From Chondrosia reniformis (Eukaryota; Porifera; Demospongiae; Chondrillida; Chondrillidae): DNA of 64,000 nucleotides. Made by a program: the position numbers and the translations under genes. The stretch covers positions 5,594,501 to 5,658,500 of the forward strand of contig OX359189.1 in the NCBI GenBank assembly GCA_947172415.1, given 5' to 3'. The notes below the pieces were generated by a model. It did no database searches. It saw only the letters and a program-made list of their open reading frames with translations, and was not told the DNA's origin. Within the stretch, counting starts at the first letter, position 1. Each line of letters starts with the position of its first letter. This document shows, one piece after another, positions 22,566 to 34,749 of this stretch.

Positions 22566-23387
22566 TTACTGTAAGTTGTGTCTTTTTCTAAAGATAGAAC
22601 TCACCATTTACTCATAGAATTTGCTATATATACCATCTAATTAAAATTTTTTGAAGTAAATTGACCCAGAACTATTTTGTGGTATCCATATTCTCACATT
22701 ACAATATCTTTAAAACAAGCTGGAAACTGCATAAATTCAAAGGACATAACCACTCATCTTGAAGGTACTACATTAGAGCTTAATCGGTGTCAGAGGAGAG
22801 CCACAGTTGCTGTATTACGTTTACATTTAATCAATGTCCTGCGGGCTACTTAAAAACACAATTCGACCTACATTATGATCTTCAGGCTCAAATTCCATTA
22901 TCAGTGGACACTGGCCCTTATTTTTCTATAGTTGGTTGTCAGCCACACTTTTGGCTATTTCCTTTTCTGATGGAAGCAGGCTCAAAAGGGAGTTGCTTTC
23001 AGTTTTCCGCCATTTTTGATTAATTTCAAAATGGCTGACAAAGGAAATAAATTTCAACTAACACAGATTTAGCCATTGTAAAGGAAAAACCAATATAAGT
23101 TCAATCTAGTTTCTCCAGAGGAATGACTTTACCTTGATATGTGAATTTTAGCTTATCACAAGCATCTGGAAGGATCCCAACACTAGCATGCATGTACAGT
23201 GTGCATTATAACGGATGGCCATAGACCGTTTTCCGTGCAAAGCATAGATTTGGCCACCCAGCATTCCTTCTGTGCTGACATATTGGCCGACCAATTGTGG
23301 AAAAGATAGCCACGTACTGTATTGCCATTGCCTGAATTGTCAACTCCAGATGTAATGCCTCCAGTTGTGAGTGATTCTGACCCTATC

Positions 23388-23543
23388 TTTTGAAAGGATA
23401 ATCTTTCAACTTTTAGAGCATGTGAAGACACAGTTGTGTCATTTCTTCTATGCTGTCAGATGTTTCGACCTTGAGGGTCTTCTTCAGAGTCTCCATTTTT
23501 AGACACTCTAAAAGTCAAAAGATGGTCCTTTCAAAACATAAGT
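23388..23543. mobile_element. Small TIR repeat with hammerhead-like centre
   Basis: About 155 bp. Inverted ends read TGAAAGGATAATCTTTCAACTTTTAGAG and its diverged complement. The centre, on the minus strand at 23458-23487, reads CTGAAGA, GACC-CTCAA-GGTC and GAAACATC. Hammerhead position 7 may be any base, so CTGAAGA is allowed. An extra A before helix II and a near-absent helix III leave function doubtful. Copies: 35404-35555 and a half copy at 10288. Confidence 0.5.
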
Positions 23544-23754
23544 TCAACACAATTAGTAGGAATCCTTACTCTATTAGTGATTCTGACCTTGTATTGTTGA
23601 ATAATGGTTAATTGGTCGGAAGCAAAGCATACATATACAGATGCATGTGGTACCGTTTGCACATCGTAACCGAAAGAAGTTATTCCTAACAAGCACGACT
23701 TAGCCAAGTCCAGCCAAAAGAGAACAACTGATAGTGCTCCTACTACAAGCTCTA

Positions 23755-24310
23755 AAATGAGGAAAGTCCCTGTCACTATCTTCAACAAGTGGAGGTTGCA
23801 GTTTAAGTACAACCACAACACGCTCTTGTGGATACGTTGCGATGTTAGTAAGGGAGTTAAGACAGTGGTGGAAACACTGTGGTGCGAAGCTTGTAGGAAG
23901 TACGACAATTGGATTACAAGCATGAAAGATTTCTCCAAAGCGTGGATAAATAGCTTCTACAGCCACATCAATGTGTACTTGTAGCATAGACGCATGTTAT
24001 TGCTCACTAGTAGCATGGTCAACAATGTTGCTTGTCTTCTGGTGGCCAGGGCCTCAAACCAACAACTCAAAACCTATTCTCCTATCGCACGCATTCTTCT
24101 GGTGATGGATGGGGCGGTGCAGGCACACATGAAGAGGAAGTTAGACATTTGCCATGTCATGACCAAGGAAGGTCTGGGTTTTCCTAAGTACCCTGCTTAG
24201 CATAAGGTTGAAAGACATCGTGGTATTGATCTTGGCTTTGCCTACAAGACCGTTGTTTCTGTTCAGACCCACTACATCGCTGAGAGTCAGCGCCAAAGCT
24301 TCATCGGTAC
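23755..24310 (+). pseudogene. hAT-type (ZNF862-like) protein fragment, copy B
   Basis: MRKVPVTIFNKWRLQFKYN, CEACRKYDNWITSMKDFSKAWI, then a shifted frame with MKRKLDICHVMTKEGLGFPK and GIDLGFAYKT. This is the N-terminal region of ZNF862-like proteins, which are thought to be hAT-derived. Stops and frame changes break it into at least three pieces. The dimerisation region is absent. Confidence 0.6.
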
Positions 24311-24692
24311 TTTTTCCAATTCAAAATTTTACAGTCTCCAGTATATGCTATCTTTTTACCAAGTATATATACAAAATTTCCTTAAAATGTTTATCCTTGG
24401 AGTTATAACAATTCTACTTTGAAGTATGATTTTGCTAATTAAGTTAACCCTTTAAATCTTTGAGTTTCAGAAGCCACTTTAGTGGCTCTTAAGGACAAAG
24501 TTTCCGTTCAGCCATTTTTCTTTGATTGCCTCTAAAATTTATACCTAGTTTCCGAATACGCATAGAAACATGTTAGTACGTTTTCAGCATGTTGCTACAT
24601 GTATAAATGAATATATAGTTAAAAGTATTAAGTAGAAAGACAAGGAATTATGTAACTATACAGAGGTGTTTACATAAAAACGCAGTATAATA

Positions 24693-26470
24693 CACGGCAA
24701 AAAATAGATCTTGTATCTGGATCCGAAGCCGTATACGAAACGGATTGTAAAACCACAATAATTCCGGATCCGTTTACGGATGCGGATCAGTAACGATAGC
24801 CCCTAACTTCGATACAATTGTAAAAAACGATTCGAACCGGATCTGATATTGGATCTGATTTGTATCTCGTTTCGGACCTAAACGGATCGTTCCATAAACG
24901 TATCGGGATCGCATGCCTTTTTAGCAATCGATCTTTCACTTATTTTTAGCAATCGATCTTTCACTTATTCTAAACTTTACAGTTGACGTTTTCAATAGTA
25001 AAGTACAGTTAGTGATTAAAACAAAAACGGTTCAGTAAAAAAACTTCATTGTTAAAGTCATGCTGAAACAAAAGTCTTCCTGCAACTACTGCCTGTTCTC
25101 TCTCTACTTGTCTCACTCCAGCATCCTCCAGAAACTTGCACCCATTTCCACAGGAATGTACAAAAGACACATCGCCTACAATATCTGCTGTATCAACAGA
25201 GGATAATTCTTGTGACTTCACAAACTTGGGTCAACAGTGTACGTCCTGGCAAGGGCAAAATGATGCTACAATTGCTACTGTCTGAGCTTGGCAGTCATTG
25301 TCTTGTCCTACACAGTACTGAAAAGCCACCAGGAATGTGCCATATTGCTCCTATCAGTAAAGAAAATCAGTTAGTCAGCCTAATGGTGGTTGCTCAGGCA
25401 GTTGCATAGAAGTCAGACTGTCATGATACATCACTTACCAAACCCTGATTGTCTTTATACTTAATGTAGCTGCCAATATTCACAAGCTGTTCTTGTGAAG
25501 CACTGCCTATAGCCCCTCCATGTAAACATGAAAATTGGAAATCAAGGTGTTGCAGTGAAACATGATCCCTTACTTTAGAAACATTACCACATTGAGATAT
25601 TGGAACATCTCCAACATGAACAGTTCGTAAGGATTGAATCTATTGAGTAGCAAACGCATGTACTAAATATACCATGTACATTGGTAGTATACATAGTACC
25701 TTTCTTAGAGTTCCATGTTGATATATAGACTTGCTGTCCATACTGGAAAGGTGTGTGCCAAACAAAAAATGCTTTAGCTGTGCTGTTTCCATTAGTTCAA
25801 TTAGGCCTTTACCAGCTATGGTAGTGTGCCTGCTAATGAAATGAATCTTACAGATACATAATACACTGTATATGTCAGCATGTAGCCCATATACGTAAAC
25901 TGATATAACATTCCCATGATCCTTGCTCACTTGACCTTGTGATGTACAAAAAAGACCAGTGGCACTCATTGTACAAAATTTGTTGGCAATGTCACGGCTG
26001 GGAGCCTGTCGATTCTATTAACAGCTTGCCTGACTGCAAGGAATAGAAAGACATATCTACACTTAGTTGTTAAAACTAAAGAGTACTTAATGCAGTGTGA
26101 TGGCACTGCCCTCAACAGTGGTACAGCTAGTAAGACTGCTAAGCTTAAGACTCTCTTGGATGGCCTTTAATTCTTTGTGCCTCTTGGTGTTGAAGTGGCG
26201 TTCTAGGTATTTCTTTCGGTCGAAATCTATCCCGCAAATTGTACAGGAGAAGACAGCACTCGAAGAAGATGCGATGCGTCCCGCCATTATTACGATTCGA
26301 TACGGAGGTGTAGCCTTGCTTATAAAAACAATCCGATATCCGTACAGTTTGTTAACGTGACGGATCTGGTACGATCGTGAATGTTACGGATCCTGGTACG
26401 ATCCGTATACGGTTCCGTTCCGGTATCGAAGGGTCAATAATGAAATCGGATCCGGATATTTTTTGCCGTG
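24693..26470 (-). mobile_element. TA-flanked element with GGATCC-rich ends and C2H2 finger
   Basis: The inverted ends begin CACGGCAAAAAAT and TA lies on both sides. The related piggyBac copy PB4 lacks the insert near 34310, which supports the boundaries. About 200 bp inside each end is packed with GGATCC/CGGAT-type words in both orientations, like subterminal transposase-binding arrays. On the minus strand a start at 26287 gives a finger, FSCTICGIDFDRKKYLERHF, ending in H-x4-H. Exon-like blocks follow: SATGLFCTSQGQVSKDHGN, LHGGAIGSASQEQLVNIG, and ELSSVDTADIVGDVSFVHSC ending at 25009. No DDE triad was recognised and the superfamily is unknown. Confidence 0.7.
25009..26287 (-). CDS. Multi-exon protein of the TA-flanked element, unrecognised
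   Basis: The N-terminal exon (26287 to about 26090) has one C2H2/BED-like finger, likely for DNA binding. The next block follows an acceptor at about 26040. Further blocks lie at about 25970-25830, 25620-25440 and 25360-25009. Phases could not be closed through all joins, so the chain is tentative. Conserved-looking Cys residues occur in the last block (HSCGNGCKF). It may be the element's transposase or an accessory protein. Confidence 0.4.
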
Positions 26471-26600
26471 TAATTATTTTACATATCGAAAAATGGATTC
26501 CTAAAGTTCCTGTAAAATTGCTTAACTGTTTTGTTGGTGATTTATCTTCCTTTTGTTGGTGTAATACTCTTCAAACCATCCCACAGGACAAAGATGCAGA

Positions 26601-27625
26601 TCAGTACCTGGCAAACAAAAACTTGCAGCAGAAAATCGTTCGTGTTCTCTGGCCTTTCTTGCTACATACCCTGCAGCTCAATTTTGCTTTCCCTCTAGCT
26701 AGGTAGTGCTGTTTGCAGAAGCGGCATGATGGGGGTGCATCGTCTAGACGGAGCCCTGGTCGCTTGGTATTGCTAATCTCTTTGTAGATGATGTAGCCAT
26801 TTACCAGTGAAATATCCACCATATAGTGGAATAGTGGCATTCACCATTTGATAGATTTTCTGCTGGTGGTGTACATTTTTCTTCGCTGATTAGCCAAGTC
26901 GACTCCTCCCATGTATCAGTTGTATGTACTTACAGCCACTGGACAGGAATCATCACACCTTCTTTCTTCTGGTCACAGTGGTGTAGGAAGCTGGATCAGT
27001 TAGGGTGTTAAAAAATGGGACACATTTTTTGTCCATCCACAGCAGGCATTCAACCTCCTTGCCATTATTCGATGCCTTAACTGTTACTGATTTGCTCTGT
27101 CCACGAGATAGGTCCTTTAGTTCTGCAATATTCAGCTGTGTGTGTGGCCACTCTTTCCTCTTAGTTTGGGTGGTTGCAACACAAAAGGTATTCTTTGATA
27201 ATAACGATGATAGCAGCTCAACACTTGAAAAGTAGTTATCAAAGAATAGATGGTGGTTTTTGTTCACGAATGGATCTGCAAGGCTCTAGACCACCTGACC
27301 ACCAAGGCCATATTGAGTAGTGCCATCTTTGGCACCAGCGTAAACTTCAAAGCTGGAAATATAGCCATTGTGGGAGTCACACAACGTCCAAACTTTGAAG
27401 CCTCTCTTGTTGGCTTGAGAGGTATATATTGTTTCAGGGCACTAGGCCCCTTAAATGCCACCATCGCTTCATCGATACTGTACTCCTGATGGGCATAGTA
27501 AGCCTCAAGACATCTTTGCTTCACTGTGGTGATAAGGGGTCTTATTTTATGTAATCGATCGTACCCTGGGTTATCTCTTGGAATTGCCTTGGTGTTGTCA
27601 TTTAGATACTGACATATTAAGTACT
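26601..27625 (-). pseudogene. piggyBac transposase (PB3), degraded
   Basis: From high to low coordinates: GYDRLHKIRPLITTVKQRC, EYSIDEAMVAFKGPSALKQY, NHHLFFDNYFSSVELLSSLL, CLLWMDKKCVPFFNTLTDPA, then MPLFHYMVDISLVNGYIIYK and the Cys-rich tail CRVCSKKGQRTRTIFCC. Several frame changes separate the blocks. The KYNEYMGG-type segment is nearly missing. The N-terminal quarter is cut off by the LINE. Confidence 0.8.
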
Positions 27626-29540
27626 GAAATCATAATATGATAGCAACACCAAGATACTACCATCATCTGCTATCTCAGAGCCAACAGAAACAGCTAGTAA
27701 ATTCAATGACCATTTCAGATCTACTCACAATTCAACCCCCTCAGATTAATCCACCACATGCTACCATCGTCAACATCACCAGCTTGCACTACACAGCTTG
27801 CTCTCCAGCCAATTACTGACAGTCAGTGCTTGGACTTATTAAACAACATAAACATGAAGAAAGCAAGTGGAATTGATGGTATCCCTTCCTCTGCTCTAAA
27901 ACAAGGTGTACCAGCACTAGTTTATCCCATTGCCAAGATAATAAACTACTCAATTCAGCAGAACTCTGTCCCATTCATCTTCAAACAAGCTATTGTGACT
28001 CCAATATATAAAGATAAAGACCAAGACAGTGTAGACAGTTATAGACCCATATCAATACTCCCATCTATCAGTAAGGTGCTTGAAAAAGGAATTAACTTAC
28101 AGCTCATGAGTCATCTTGACACTGGTACCTTATGGCTGTTCCTTAGGCATAGGCTGCCTTACAGCGATCATCACATAACTAGCACTAATTAGTAAAGAAT
28201 TTTCGTCTTTTAATCGTTAGAGTGAATGCATTATTTAGCGTTAGCGGTTACAGGATATAGCTACGTATATAGACTTAAAACAGCAGCCATCTGTTGGCTT
28301 AATTGATTTGCGTATCGTATATAATCGTCTCACTTTGTATCATGTCTTATAATCGTCTCACTTCGTATCTTATTAATGTCTTATCTAATCGTCTCACTTC
28401 GTACGTATCATATTATATAATTAATGTCTAATATAATCGTGAAAACGGCTTTTCAGGGGCTCTAGTAATACATTGCATAGTAGCTATAACATGATTCGCT
28501 GCTCTAGCTATCGTCGACTACTTAGTTTTACGCACCTTTTGTTAACGAATAATTTGTATGCAGCTCTTGCAAAGTCGCAGTTGAACTTCAGAGCAATCTG
28601 ATTAGCGACTGATATTCCTCTTGTTTTTTTTGGGAGGGGGGCATTATCTTCTCAGTTCCTCGACCACTTGCGTCAACGTATAGTATACAAGTATATAATA
28701 TCCCAGTTACACAACTTAGGATTTGGGCAATATTAACATCCGGCTATAAAATTTCACCTTTGCATTTCAAATGTGTAAATCATCCCATGAATATACTTAT
28801 TTGCTAATGAATATGATTTAAATGTTGAGAAATGGCGTCTATTGAAGAAGTGAGGGAAAATTGCCTATGCACTAAAGTTAGAAGATCCTCATAGTCATGT
28901 AGTCAGCTTCAATGGATTCAGTGAGTGTCGTTTAGTAAGAATTAAGAAGTCTGTTATAGTCTGAGCTTTATTTCCCAAGATATGAAAGATTTACTAATCT
29001 ATTAAAAGTGTATTTTCACAGTTTTCTTCTCAACAGATGGACGAATCGAAATGGATTTCTTAATTTTGTTAGAATACATTGTAACCTTTTAAATGAAGTA
29101 TAGAACGTAGTTCTAGCTTTTTCCTAGACTAAGTGCATAGTGTCTGAGAGTTTTAAAATCATTTTATATCTTCGATATTGGTTGTTCAATCTCGCTCAAA
29201 TTTTAGACTTCGCTGACATATAAATAAGCGCTTTGATGTATACCAGTTTAAGATAGCAAATCGTTTCTGTTAGAACGAAACTTGCTTTTAAAAGTGTTTA
29301 TGAAAAAACGTGAAAATACGCAGATCAGGCATATGGCGCCTGTGGAAGTTAACCACCTCCTTTATAAGCTACAAAATGGCTTCCGTCCATCTCATTCAAC
29401 CCAAACCTTACTCTTGTTTGCATCCAACAACTGGTACATGGATATTGACAAAGGCCTTTATGTAGGAGTCATTTTTGTAGATTTACGAAAAGCCTTTGAC
29501 TCAATTGATATCCCTATGCTTATTAACAAACTGCACTCAT
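27430..29540 (+). repeat. Inverted duplication A, right copy
   Basis: Partner of 14210-16352. Here the piggyBac and LINE parts both continue beyond the shared stretch, so this is the source-like copy. Confidence 0.85.
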
Positions 29541-30215
29541 ATGGTATTGCGAACTCAACAATATCTTGGCTAACATCATATCTCTCAAATCGTTCTCAAG
29601 CTGTCTCCATAAATGGGCATTTTTCCTCCTTTGAACCCATTTCAACTGGAGTACCTCAAGGATCTATACTTAGACCTCTCCTCTTTTCCCTGTTTATTAA
29701 TGACTTACCCCAAAGCTGCAGCGATTCATCCACCATTATGTATACTGATGATACAGCTATCTATATATCCTCTAAGGATCCATCAACACTATCTACATCC
29801 CTACAATCAGCTTTGAACAATCTCCTGGCATGGCTAAGTCAAAATAAACTTACACTGAATGCTACCAAAATCAAGTGTATGCCAATACGACCAGAGAGGA
29901 AGCAGGCCTTGAATATAACTATTGACCACTTACTAATTGAGCAGGTCAACAAGTTCAAATACCTTGGTGTGTGGTTTAATGAAATCTTATCTTGGTCTGA
30001 TCATACTCAGTATGTTCAAACCAAAGTGTTGAAGAAAGCCCATTTAATGCGACACTTATCCTGGCTACTCCCAAAAGCCGCATTAACTACCTTCTATAAA
30101 GTCTATATTCTACCCATCTTTGATTATGGTGACGTAGTCTGGAATGGCTGCTCATCTACAGAATCTCTGAAGCTTAAGAGACTACAAAAACTACTGTGCC
30201 CGCATCATTTTTATG
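27632..30215 (+). mobile_element. LINE (CR1/Jockey-like), 5'-truncated, split by C repeat
   Basis: Reverse transcriptase blocks: 27758-28130 (KKASGIDGIPSSALKQGV, YRPISILPSISKVLEK), then after the C repeat 29345-30215. The second block has LLYKLQNGFRPSHSTQT, FVDLRKAFDSIDIPMLINKL, TGVPQGSIL, the catalytic MYTDDTAIY and FKYLGVWFNEILSWSDH. The thumb region (YKVYILPIFDYGDVVWNG) is also present. No endonuclease domain is seen, as expected for a 5'-truncated insertion. It lies in piggyBac PB3. Confidence 0.9.
28150..29345 (+). repeat. C repeat, copy inside LINE (right)
   Basis: Same 1.2-kb insert as at 14375-15640, on the opposite strand. It contains repeated CGTCTCACTTCGTATC units near 28325-28400. 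Confidence 0.65.
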
Positions 30216-30279
30216 CTCATTTTCAGCATGGAAACGGTAGCATGTATATACATGTATATATACAGTATTATAGTATTTA

Positions 30280-31300
30280 GCCTTACTTGGAGAACTCTTC
30301 TATTTCTCCTGCAGTTTTCCTCTGCTGGTCGCTATCTTTTGAAGATCTTTTATTGGTCTCTAACTTGGTCAAGAAATACCTCTTAACTGCATCTATATAA
30401 AGAAATATGCATATTAACAGAAGACCAGTCAATAACAAATGAATACACTAACTTACCTTTCACAACACCTTTGCCCTATTTACTAGGGTACAATCGCATT
30501 ACTTCATTTGTCAGGGATTCACTGACAGTATCATTGGCTTCTGAATCATATCTGAATATGCAGTATATCAAATTCACTGATGGCAGTATTGCATGAGGTT
30601 GCAGTACATGCATGACATAGCTATACCTTTCATCAAATTGCCATGTGCAGTCTGTCATTTCTAAGGCCTTATACACCTGTCTTACAGCATTCTATAAAAT
30701 GTAGTGAGCTCAGGTGCAGTAACGAAAAAGGCTACTGTATAATATTTAATGCATGCACTTAAATGGAACTTACTGAGCATTCCACAGGTACTTTTTTAGC
30801 CTTACCCGGGGTACCACTGGAAGGCTTTGCTACTCCATTTGTGGGTGATTTCAGCTGGTCTGAAATTTCCCTAGTTGTATCAAGAATTTTGTCATTTTGT
30901 AAATGGACCTGGTCCCACAATTGCATTGATTTCTCCTTCTAATCTCGGAAACTTTGCTTACATGCTATATACTATAGCACCTGCAACAGCAGCAGCATTA
31001 ATGTTCCTTCCATCAGTGTCTAAGAACATATCACCCTCCAGGAGTAATACTTCATTCTTTTAATATGTATCTGTTTCTTCCTCTGAAGTATGACTGGAAA
31101 CTTGATTACTAAACGAGTAGTCACTGTCTGAATGACTGTCACTGCTACTTGTTAGCTGATCATCATGAAGAGGAGGATCAACAGTTTCTTCGTGAACAAT
31201 CTTTTTTCCATAATCGATTGGATAGATTAGTTAAATAGTTACGTTTCTGCAGAAAGAAAACTTTCAGCTGCCAGATTCCCGCTCTTACGATTTCAAAGTC
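30280..31300 (-). other. Exon-like fragments, unrecognised
   Basis: A block at about 30700-30476 reads VYKALEMTDCTWQFDERYSY then RYDSEANDTVSESLTNEVMR. Ser/Thr-rich sequence follows at 31060-31200. It may belong to the gene of the element to the right or to an independent host gene. Confidence 0.3.
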
Positions 31301-31323
31301 ATGTGATTTAATCATCATAGTTT

Positions 31324-33183
31324 ATGAACAAATCACGTAACTTTGTAATTGTCAAAATGGAAGTCGGTGATAGGAGACCTTGCTTGTGTGAGACGTATAA
31401 AGGCCAACTCGTTGCTAGGCGGACGTTTTTTGAGCATGAGAAAAGAAGAAAAGCACCGAAATGTTCCATGGATAGCCGCGCAGCTCTGGCCGTTGACCCA
31501 TTTGATGCCGACATTTCTTCTTTTGACAATGAAGTAGAGCTATCCAGTCATTTGTTGGATCAAGTTTCGTCTCATCGCTTCAGTGATTCAGGAGATTCCT
31601 CACCACCATCAAAACGGATGGCAGCACACAGTGATATTTCAAAGTTAGCAGCGGTAAGACTTAGTTCTAGTGTTACTGCAGTGCCGTTAGTATAGTAAGT
31701 GTCAATTAGGCCCTAACAAAGCCCCTTGTTCCTCTCGTATAACTCGAGCCACAATTGAAACTACTAGAAACAACAGCCATCAGATGACTAAACAGCAGAT
31801 AGATTAAGTTATAATGAGCCAGTTAAATGCTTTAAGGCCTAGCCAACATGATTTATCTGTAACTTACAAGGAAAATCTAGCTAACTTCAGACCCTATACA
31901 AGCTATTACATTCACGGAATCAAGATTTGCCTAGCTACTTTCCTATTCCTTCACACTATTGGCAAAGGTAGGCTACAAAGGCTGTGTAGTGTCATTGACT
32001 TTGCCACATATTGACACAATGAAGCCAGCATCAGATCTTTGCTTTCTATGTCAGCAGCTCATGTCATCTATTGCCAAGGCAACCCACTTAACGGAGGAAG
32101 AAAAATCTGATAACTTAGTTAGAGCTGATCAACATCTGAAGTTAGCTAAAGATGAACGTGATGAATACAACAAACAAATAAAGGATGGTAAGGAAAAGTT
32201 TAAAGATTTGGAGGCCAGTGATACTCAAGGAAACAACCAAGGATTCATGCACTACAGCTATGATTTTCCACTGCAACTGCATTTCCCTAACAACGCCCAA
32301 CAGCCTAGTGCAGCATATTTCTTAGCAGCCAGAAAATGTCAGCTATTTGGAGTCACATGTGAACCACTTGCTAAACAAGTCAACTACCTTATTGATGAAG
32401 CCGACAATGTTGGAAAAGGTGCCAATACTACCATTAGTCCGGTACATCACTTTCTGGAGCATCATGGCATGAAGGTAGATCACCTCCTGCTGCATGCAGA
32501 TAATTGTGTCGGGCAGAACAAAAACAATGCCACTATTCATCATCTCTGTTGGAGAGTCTCATTTATGCTGCCTGGCCATGTTTGCACCAGATCGATACTT
32601 TGGGCTTGTCAAGAAGCAGTACAAAGGACTCATGTTGATACCATGCAGTGCTTTGCTAGAGTTGCAGAGTTCAACCATTTCGGGTGCAAATGTTCCCCAA
32701 CTAATTCGTAATTCCGCTGGTGCACAGATTGTACAATTCTATCGATGGAATAATTATTTAAACAGTTTTATCTCAAACATACCCAACATCACTATGTACC
32801 ATCATTTCAGAGTGGACCATCACTACCCTGGTATAGTTTTCATCAAAGAGTACTCTCACAGTGCAGAGATTTAAGTAGATATCATGAGAACCAAGTATCC
32901 TACCTTTACTAGCCAACCAGAGGAAATTTTGCCTACAGGATTAGATGCTCAGAGGCATAGGTACCTCTATGAGAAAATTAGGCCTTTCTGTTCATCAAAC
33001 CTACGTGCTGATATATCTTGCCCTAAACCATTAATGCCAAAACCTAATAGTCAAAGACAAGCTCAAGCAACTTCTTCAATACAGGCACAATCCACCCAGC
33101 AAAATCGGGGGAACAGAAAAGCTGCCAAAAATGCCAAAACAAAAGAAGCACCAAAGAGAAGAAGGACTTTGAACAAAACTTAG
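31324..33183 (+). pseudogene. Repeat-borne protein with DNCxGQNKN motif (DUF7869-like)
   Basis: The N-terminus (31324-31690) has RRPCLCETYKGQLVARRTFF. The middle (about 31805-32700) has YIHGIKICLATFLFLHTIGK, MKPASDLCFLCQQ, QVNYLIDEADNVGKGAN, VHHFLEHHG and LLLHADNCVGQNKNN. The C-terminus (32570-33183) has FAPDRYFGLVKKQY, FIKEYSHSAEI and a Lys/Arg-rich tail. I recall this family as DUF7869, a dispersed animal family with an RNase-H-like look in which the DNC motif would hold a catalytic Asp; this is family memory, not proof. At least three frame changes break the chain, including one just after the DNC motif and a stop before MRTKYPTF. The order of segments is intact. Confidence 0.65.
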
Positions 33184-33770
33184 ATTTAAAATGTGATATG
33201 TAAACTATGAATATCATTATGTAGGTCTATGAATATCATTAATGTGTAATGAATAATTTATAAGCTAAATTTTGATTTCTGTTTCTAAAGGTAGATGCCG
33301 CAAAAATATTGCACAGGCCGCTGAATCACCATTTTTGATTTTGCAGCCTCGAAGCATCATTTTCATGTGAATGGTCACATATAGTGCACTTTGTTTTATT
33401 ACAGGCAAATGCTGATCTTGCTAAAGAAGCAAGTAGTATCCCTTTATCATCTAAAGGGGTATTGAGGAGATTTTGAGAAAGGCATTCTTCATTGTGATGG
33501 AGCAGAAGGTCTTTTGTAAGATAGAGAAGATCCAATACCTTTTCAGCTAACTTGCGAAGGATGGAAATGAGCACACTCGATGGAGAGAAAGCTAATTCGT
33601 TAATCGAAACAGCCATTGTGAACGAAACTCAACAAATAAAATTCTAAAAACTAAACAAATAAAAAACGAAATCAACTTGTACGCATACCCCGTCAGACAT
33701 TTCATCGGAGTAAAATGGAAGAATACAACACACATGGTCACACAGGTACGTAGGTGGTTTCCATTCCTGG
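33184..33770. other. No certain gene
   Basis: An open stretch on the minus strand (33616-33326) reads SVLISILRKLAEKVLDLLYL and a CNKTKCTICDHSH segment. There is no recognisable family and no splice support. Confidence 0.3.
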
Positions 33771-34550
33771 TTGCATAGTATGGAAGGAACCAGGAGTGAC
33801 ATTTCCTGTCCCTTGGCCGTGAAGAAATACAATGAATACATGGGACTTAGCCGATCAGCGCAGAAAGAACTACAGTACCAGCAGAAAATCAGTCTAATGG
33901 TAGATGCCTCTCTTCAACTATCTTCTAGACATCTCCCTGGTGAATGGACACAAAGGAGCTAGAAACACTACCAAGTTTACCCAAAAGGATTCCATCTAGA
34001 AGTTGTTAAGGAGCTACTTTCCATGTACTCCTCAAGGAAAAGGCCAGGACACTATCAGGAAGATGCATCCCCTTCATCATGGTTCTGTGAACAGCACTAT
34101 CCGGCAAAAGGCAAGAGACCAAATTGAACTGCAGGGTTTGCAGTAAGACCAATGACAGAACACGCACTGTTTACAGCTTCAAATCCTGCATACCTGGTAC
34201 TGATGTCCATCTTTGTCCTGTAGACTGCTTTAAAGAATACCACACCAAGAAGGTGACAAGTCACCAAGACAATAGTTAATAACTTTTCCGTCTACTTAAC
34301 GGCAGTCATTTTTTCACAATAATAACTGCTGCGTTTTTGTATAAACATCACTACATACTTACGTATGACCTTGTATTCCTATATACATTATTATAACTTA
34401 ATCTTTACTTATAGCAATGCGCTGTAAATGTAGAAACATGTTTCTAAGGGAACAAGAGCCATATATAAGAAGTTAGAAGCCAATTAAATAAAAATGGCTG
34501 AGTGGAATCTTTAGAGCCACTTTAGTGGCTTATGATCCTTAAAGGGTTAA
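33771..34550 (+). pseudogene. piggyBac fragment PB4 with 3' end
   Basis: RSDISCPLAVKKYNEYMG, then QKGFHLEVV-like and CEQHYPAKGKRPNCRVCSK-like sequence in changing frames, then the 3' end. The end has the AGCCACTTTAGTGGCT palindrome and TTAA at 34547-34550. It is the closest relative of PB3 and lacks PB3's 1.78-kb insertion. Confidence 0.75.
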
Positions 34551-34749
34551 CTTAATCAAATTGTTATAACTTCAAGGATAATATATACTTGGTAAAGATA
34601 GCATATACTGGAGACCGTAAAATTTTGAATTGGAAAACGTAACAAGGAAGCTTTGGCACTGACTCTCAGCGATGTAGTGGGTAAAGGTCTGGACAGAAAC
34701 ATCGGTCTTGTAGGCAAGCCAAGATCAATACCGTGATGTTCCTCAACTA

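Larger units (their letters stand above)
22583..24447 (+). repeat. Inverted duplication B, left copy
   Basis: About 1.85 kb, matching 34547-36380 in reverse. It contains the small TIR repeat and a hAT-like gene fragment, and ends exactly at the TTAA of a piggyBac terminus. The match continues into the piggyBac 3' end (24447-24690 against 34282-34550). Confidence 0.85.
24444..27625 (-). mobile_element. piggyBac element PB3, carrying two insertions
   Basis: The 3' end is at TTAA (24444-24447) with the subterminal palindrome AGCCACTTTAGTGGCT. Coding remnants run from 26601 to about 27610. A 1.78-kb element (24693-26470) sits in its 3' untranslated part, and a LINE at about 27630 truncates its 5' part. 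Confidence 0.8.
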
